15,518 nucleotides of DNA from an uncultured Bacillota bacterium (lineage in GTDB: Bacteria; Bacillota_I; Bacilli_A; Izemoplasmatales; UBA1188). Shown here piece after piece: positions 13,190 to 15,518 of the stretch. The notes beneath the pieces were generated by a model. It was not told where the DNA came from. It saw nothing but the letters and a program-made list of their open reading frames with translations, and ran no database searches. The position numbers and the translations under genes are program-made. The DNA lies in contig CALCVH010000073.1 of NCBI GenBank assembly GCA_937907585.1, forward strand, positions 1-15,518. Direction: 5' to 3'. The stretch's first letter is position 1. Each line of letters opens with the position of its first letter.

Positions 13190-13280
13190 ATATGCCTTTA
13201 GTTGTTAGGCGTAAAAGAAACACAACTCTTTTAATTTTAGAGATGCACACTCGTAAAAAGCGTAGAAAGGACAAGAGATT

Positions 13281-13811
13281 ATGAAAAGAGAATGGTTAAA
13301 AGGTTTAGGCGTAGCTGATGAACTAATCGACCAAATCATGAATGAAAATGGTAAGGACATCAACAATGCCAAAGCAGGTGCAGAAGCACTTGTAGAAAGT
13401 TACAAAAAGGAAAGTGAGGGCTTTAAGACTAGCGCTAGTGATTGGGAAAACAAATACAATGCGCAAGTAACAGCAACTAAAGACTATGCAGAACTAAAGC
13501 AATTCAAAGTCGACACTTTAGCAAAGCAAGAAAAAGGTCGTAAGGTTGACTTCTTAAAGACACAAGGTTTCAAACATCCAGATTTATTCGTAGATAAGAT
13601 TGATTTTTCAAAAGCAACCTATGATGAGGATAAGAAAGTATATACAGGCTTAGATGAACAAATCAAATCATTTAAAAACGAATATAAGGACTTATTCGAG
13701 CCAGATAAAACTCAAGTTGTAAACGGACAACCTCAACCACAACAGCCAAATGATGACTTTTTGGCACAATACCTAAAGGATCATCCAGAAATGGCAACAT
13801 ACTTAAAATAA
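13281..13811 (+). CDS. Capsid scaffolding protein (GP20-like)
   Basis: A 176-residue protein just before the capsid gene. It has the scaffold layout: MKREWLKGLGVADELIDQIM start, then a charged helical coiled coil (about residues 25-80), KADFLK-type residues (KVDFLKTQGFKHPDLFVDKIDF), a Gln/Pro-rich linker (NGQPQPQQPNDD) and a short C-terminal helix likely to touch capsid protein. This matches the phage minor structural protein GP20 family. It guides prohead assembly and then leaves. AGAAAGGA at 13264-13271 lies nine bases upstream of the ATG. Confidence 0.8.
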   Translation: MKREWLKGLGVADELIDQIMNENGKDINNAKAGAEALVESYKKESEGFKTSASDWENKYNAQVTATKDYAELKQFKVDTLAKQEKGRKVDFLKTQGFKHPDLFVDKIDFSKATYDEDKKVYTGLDEQIKSFKNEYKDLFEPDKTQVVNGQPQPQQPNDDFLAQYLKDHPEMATYLK

Positions 13812-13842
13812 AAAATATTAGAAAAAGAAAGGAAATAACAAC

Positions 13843-14730
13843 ATGCCAGTAACAGCAAGAACAAGTTACGGTCAAATCGTAACAGCAAAATTAAGACAAA
13901 AATTAGTAACAGGTGCATTCTTCAATAGAGACTATCAAGGAGATGCAAACGCAGGGACAGTAATGATTCCAACTACACCAGAAGATGTAGTAAGAAATTA
14001 TGACAAAAACAACATCGGTAACAACGCACCTACTTATGATGCAAACGCTTGGATTCCAGCTTTAGTTGACCAAGATGTATTTATCGACAAATATATCGAT
14101 GGCTACAACGTAGCTTCACTTCCATACAACGAAATTGCAGATAACCTAGATAGAGCAGGTTATGCAATCGCTAAAGCTATGGATACTCATGGTATTTTAA
14201 CTCTAGTAAGAGGCGCTCAAGGTTTAGACAAAAACGGAAATGCTTTCACATCAGCAGACCCTAGATATGATGCAAATGGCAACTATGGTATCATCAAATC
14301 AGTAGGCTCAAGTGATGTATATGATGTTTTAACTGACTTATCAGGCGAAATGACTGATGCAGGTGTTCCAGAAGAAGATAGATATTTAGGTGTAAATGGC
14401 GATTTCAAAGCAAAGATTTTACAATCTAACAAAGCAATTAGACAAGGTCAACTATCACAAGAATTAGTTATGAAAGGTGTAATTGCTGAAATTGCAGGCT
14501 TTGAAGTATACGCTACAGGTCAAGTTTCTGGAACAATCGGTAGCGATAAACTATATGCAATCGCAGGTCATCCAGCATTTGCTACTCGTGTTGAATCATT
14601 TAAGGTTGAACCGGGAGTATTTGATGGCAATGGCGATGCTAACATCGTTGGTGGTGTTTTAATTAAGGGTAGATATGTATTCACACATGAAGTTCAAAAC
14701 CCTAAAGCATTCGGTTTAATTACTGCTTAA
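13843..14730 (+). CDS. Major capsid protein
   Basis: A 295-residue protein directly after scaffold, the usual place and size for a HK97-fold coat protein. It is rich in Ala, Gly and Asn, with features typical of coat proteins: TVMIPTTPEDVVRNYD near the N-terminus, IDKYIDGYNVASLPYNEIAD (E-loop/spine region), a long helix DNLDRAGYAIAKAMD, an A-domain stretch and the end RYVFTHEVQNPKAFGLI. Codon use is C-richer and more uniform than in the small early genes, as expected for high expression. GAAAGGAA lies about a dozen bases before the ATG. The exact coat subfamily cannot be named by eye. Confidence 0.87.
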   Translation: MPVTARTSYGQIVTAKLRQKLVTGAFFNRDYQGDANAGTVMIPTTPEDVVRNYDKNNIGNNAPTYDANAWIPALVDQDVFIDKYIDGYNVASLPYNEIADNLDRAGYAIAKAMDTHGILTLVRGAQGLDKNGNAFTSADPRYDANGNYGIIKSVGSSDVYDVLTDLSGEMTDAGVPEEDRYLGVNGDFKAKILQSNKAIRQGQLSQELVMKGVIAEIAGFEVYATGQVSGTIGSDKLYAIAGHPAFATRVESFKVEPGVFDGNGDANIVGGVLIKGRYVFTHEVQNPKAFGLITA

Positions 14731-14751
14731 TCATTACTAATATCTAAATAG

Positions 14752-14783
14752 AGGGAGGCTTATGGCTTCCCTTTATTTTTTTA
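14752..14783 (+). terminator. Intrinsic terminator after the capsid gene
   Basis: AGGGAGGC (14752-14759), loop TTATG, GCTTCCCT (14765-14772), with one G-U pair, followed by TTTATTTTTTTT-like tail. It ends or thins out transcripts leaving scaffold and capsid. Confidence 0.85.
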
Positions 14784-14787
14784 GTTT

Positions 14788-14795
14788 AAGGAGGT
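14788..14795 (+). promoter_or_regulatory. Strong ribosome binding site of the connector gene
   Basis: AAGGAGGT, six bases before the ATG at 14802. It may offset reduced transcript levels after the terminator just upstream. Confidence 0.8.
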
Positions 14796-14801
14796 CTAAT
14801 T

Positions 14802-15206
14802 ATGGACTATAAAAATATTATTACTTATGAACTATGGCTTGAAAAAATGCAATCTAAAGGCTATGACTTTACAGACACAAGCGTATTAGATGGCTCACAC
14901 TTTCAAAGCCAAGATGAAGCAATAGAGGACTACTTCCAAGACACTTTTAATACCATCTATGAGCTTGTAAGAGAATATAGAGGCAACAAGTGGACTGAAC
15001 TATTCTTTGAAGATATGTCGCAAGATGTAGAAAGCGACATTGAAGCTGCAAGATATAAAGATGCTCTAATTAAGGCTTTAATCGAACAAGCAGTTTATAT
15101 CTACGATAATGGATCAGTAGAAGCAAGTGGCGAAGTAAACCCAGATAGACACGAATATGCACCAAAGGCAGTAAAGGCTTTGTGGGGTTTAGTTATAAAG
15201 GGGTAA
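14802..15206 (+). CDS. Probable head-tail connector protein
   Basis: A 134-residue, mainly helical acidic protein (DYFQDTFNTIYELVREYRGN, then DIEAARYKDALIKALIEQAVYIY) that directly follows the capsid gene. Size, helical make-up and position match gp6/gp15-type connectors that form a ring under the portal. The NPDRHEYAPKAVKALWGLVI end is also in keeping with this family, in which the last helix is exposed. No unique motif is present, so this rests largely on gene order. Confidence 0.6.
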   Translation: MDYKNIITYELWLEKMQSKGYDFTDTSVLDGSHFQSQDEAIEDYFQDTFNTIYELVREYRGNKWTELFFEDMSQDVESDIEAARYKDALIKALIEQAVYIYDNGSVEASGEVNPDRHEYAPKAVKALWGLVIKG

Positions 15207-15212
15207 AAGCCT

Positions 15213-15518
15213 ATGGGTAGAACTAATATTGAAAATCGTTCAAAAGATAAAAACTGGGGATACAATGAAACCAAGCAAGCACGCTTTAAGTTTGAGCTAA
15301 TGAACGATGATTACACAAGAAGATTAGAACTTGCAAATGGCTTAATGATGTTTAAGCTTACCAAGTCTATAAAATTAAATGCCTATTATGATGTATCAAT
15401 GAACGATATTTTAGTTATTAAGGGCGAAAAGCTCAAAGTAACTACAATTACAACTAGATATGACAATGCTAATCAAGGAAGATTCAAAGCTAATCTAAAA
15501 GACTTCACAGGCGAAACA
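15213..15518 (+). CDS. Probable head-closure/stopper protein, 3' end cut by window edge
   Basis: An open frame from ATG at 15213 runs past the window end with no stop (102 codons visible). AAAGGGG at 15197-15203 lies nine bases upstream. The start is MGRTNIENRSKDKNWGYNET, followed by ARFKFELMNDDYTRRLELANGL and a beta-rich part, YYDVSMNDILVIKGEKLKVT, TITTRYDNANQG. The beta-rich part and the place after the connector suggest a head-tail stopper or adaptor. Function is inferred from order and is tentative. Confidence 0.5.
   Translation, partial: MGRTNIENRSKDKNWGYNETKQARFKFELMNDDYTRRLELANGLMMFKLTKSIKLNAYYDVSMNDILVIKGEKLKVTTITTRYDNANQGRFKANLKDFTGET

Larger units (their letters stand above)
13057..13280 (+). 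ncRNA. Structured gap: 13-bp inverted repeat and terminator, candidate RNA
   Basis: No gene is visible in these 224 bases. CTTGGCTAGATAT (13070-13082) pairs perfectly with ATATCTAGCCAAG (13141-13153) across 58 bases, and a strong terminator follows at 13168-13189. A transcript covering both would be an about 120-base RNA closed by a 13-bp stem and ended by an intrinsic terminator, as in many small RNAs. The inner 58 bases fold only weakly by eye (GTAT/ATAC at 13104-13114). Alternatives are an RNase III site in late mRNA or a DNA-level recombination or packaging site. The rest (13190-13280) is the scaffold leader with AGAAAGGA at 13264-13271. Confidence 0.4.

Noticed and set aside
1..15518. 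Recoded stop codons (TGA or TAG read as an amino acid)
   Set aside because: TGA ends many genes in ATGA overlaps, TAG ends genes at 484, 5780 and 11739, and core genes such as the large terminase and portal have no in-frame stops needing read-through.
1..15518. CRISPR arrays, tRNA genes, diversity-generating retroelements, integrase or att sites
   Set aside because: I saw no regularly spaced repeats, cloverleaf with CCA-type end, reverse transcriptase or recombinase motifs.

Overview
The window is part of a tailed-phage (or prophage) genome, read almost entirely on the + strand. The DNA is AT-rich, ribosome binding sites close to AAGGAGGT precede many genes, TGA and TAG both act as stops (standard code), and genes are packed with ATGA-type overlaps. 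This points to a siphovirus-like phage of a low-GC Bacillota host. Genus cannot be told from the sequence. No integrase, repressor, tRNA, reverse transcriptase or CRISPR array is visible.

Left part (1-6888), early/accessory genes: a PcfK-like protein cut by the window edge, a PcfJ-like protein, a DNA methyltransferase split by a ten-G homopolymer, a DUF1064/PD-(D/E)XK nuclease, and a run of small genes. The small genes are mostly unrecognised; they include two Cys-rich or zinc-ribbon proteins, a one-helix membrane protein, a third zinc-ribbon protein and a GNAT acetyltransferase. Many are translationally coupled. Base composition is mosaic: some stretches are near 20% GC while neighbours are near 40%.

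Middle (6889-8259): a lipoprotein gene with similar CCCTA...TAGGG hairpins on both sides, then a sigma-region-4-like regulator resembling RinA/ArpU-type late activators. After it comes a 249-base non-coding region with several inverted repeats and an intrinsic terminator, just before the packaging genes.

Right part (8260-15518), packaging and head genes in SPP1/HK97-like order: small terminase, large terminase, portal, minor head protein, a 35-codon membrane miniprotein, a structured gap with a 13-bp inverted repeat and a strong terminator, scaffold, major capsid protein, another terminator, a head-tail connector candidate, and a partial gene that is probably the next connector or stopper.

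How it may work together: the left genes probably handle DNA replication, modification and host interaction. The regulator likely governs the switch into the late operon. Terminators on both sides of scaffold plus capsid suggest that pair forms its own transcriptional unit. The most notable items are the G10 tract in the methyltransferase, the candidate structured RNA at 13070-13189, the repeat-rich leader before the terminase genes, and the duplicated 27-base coupling junction between small genes.
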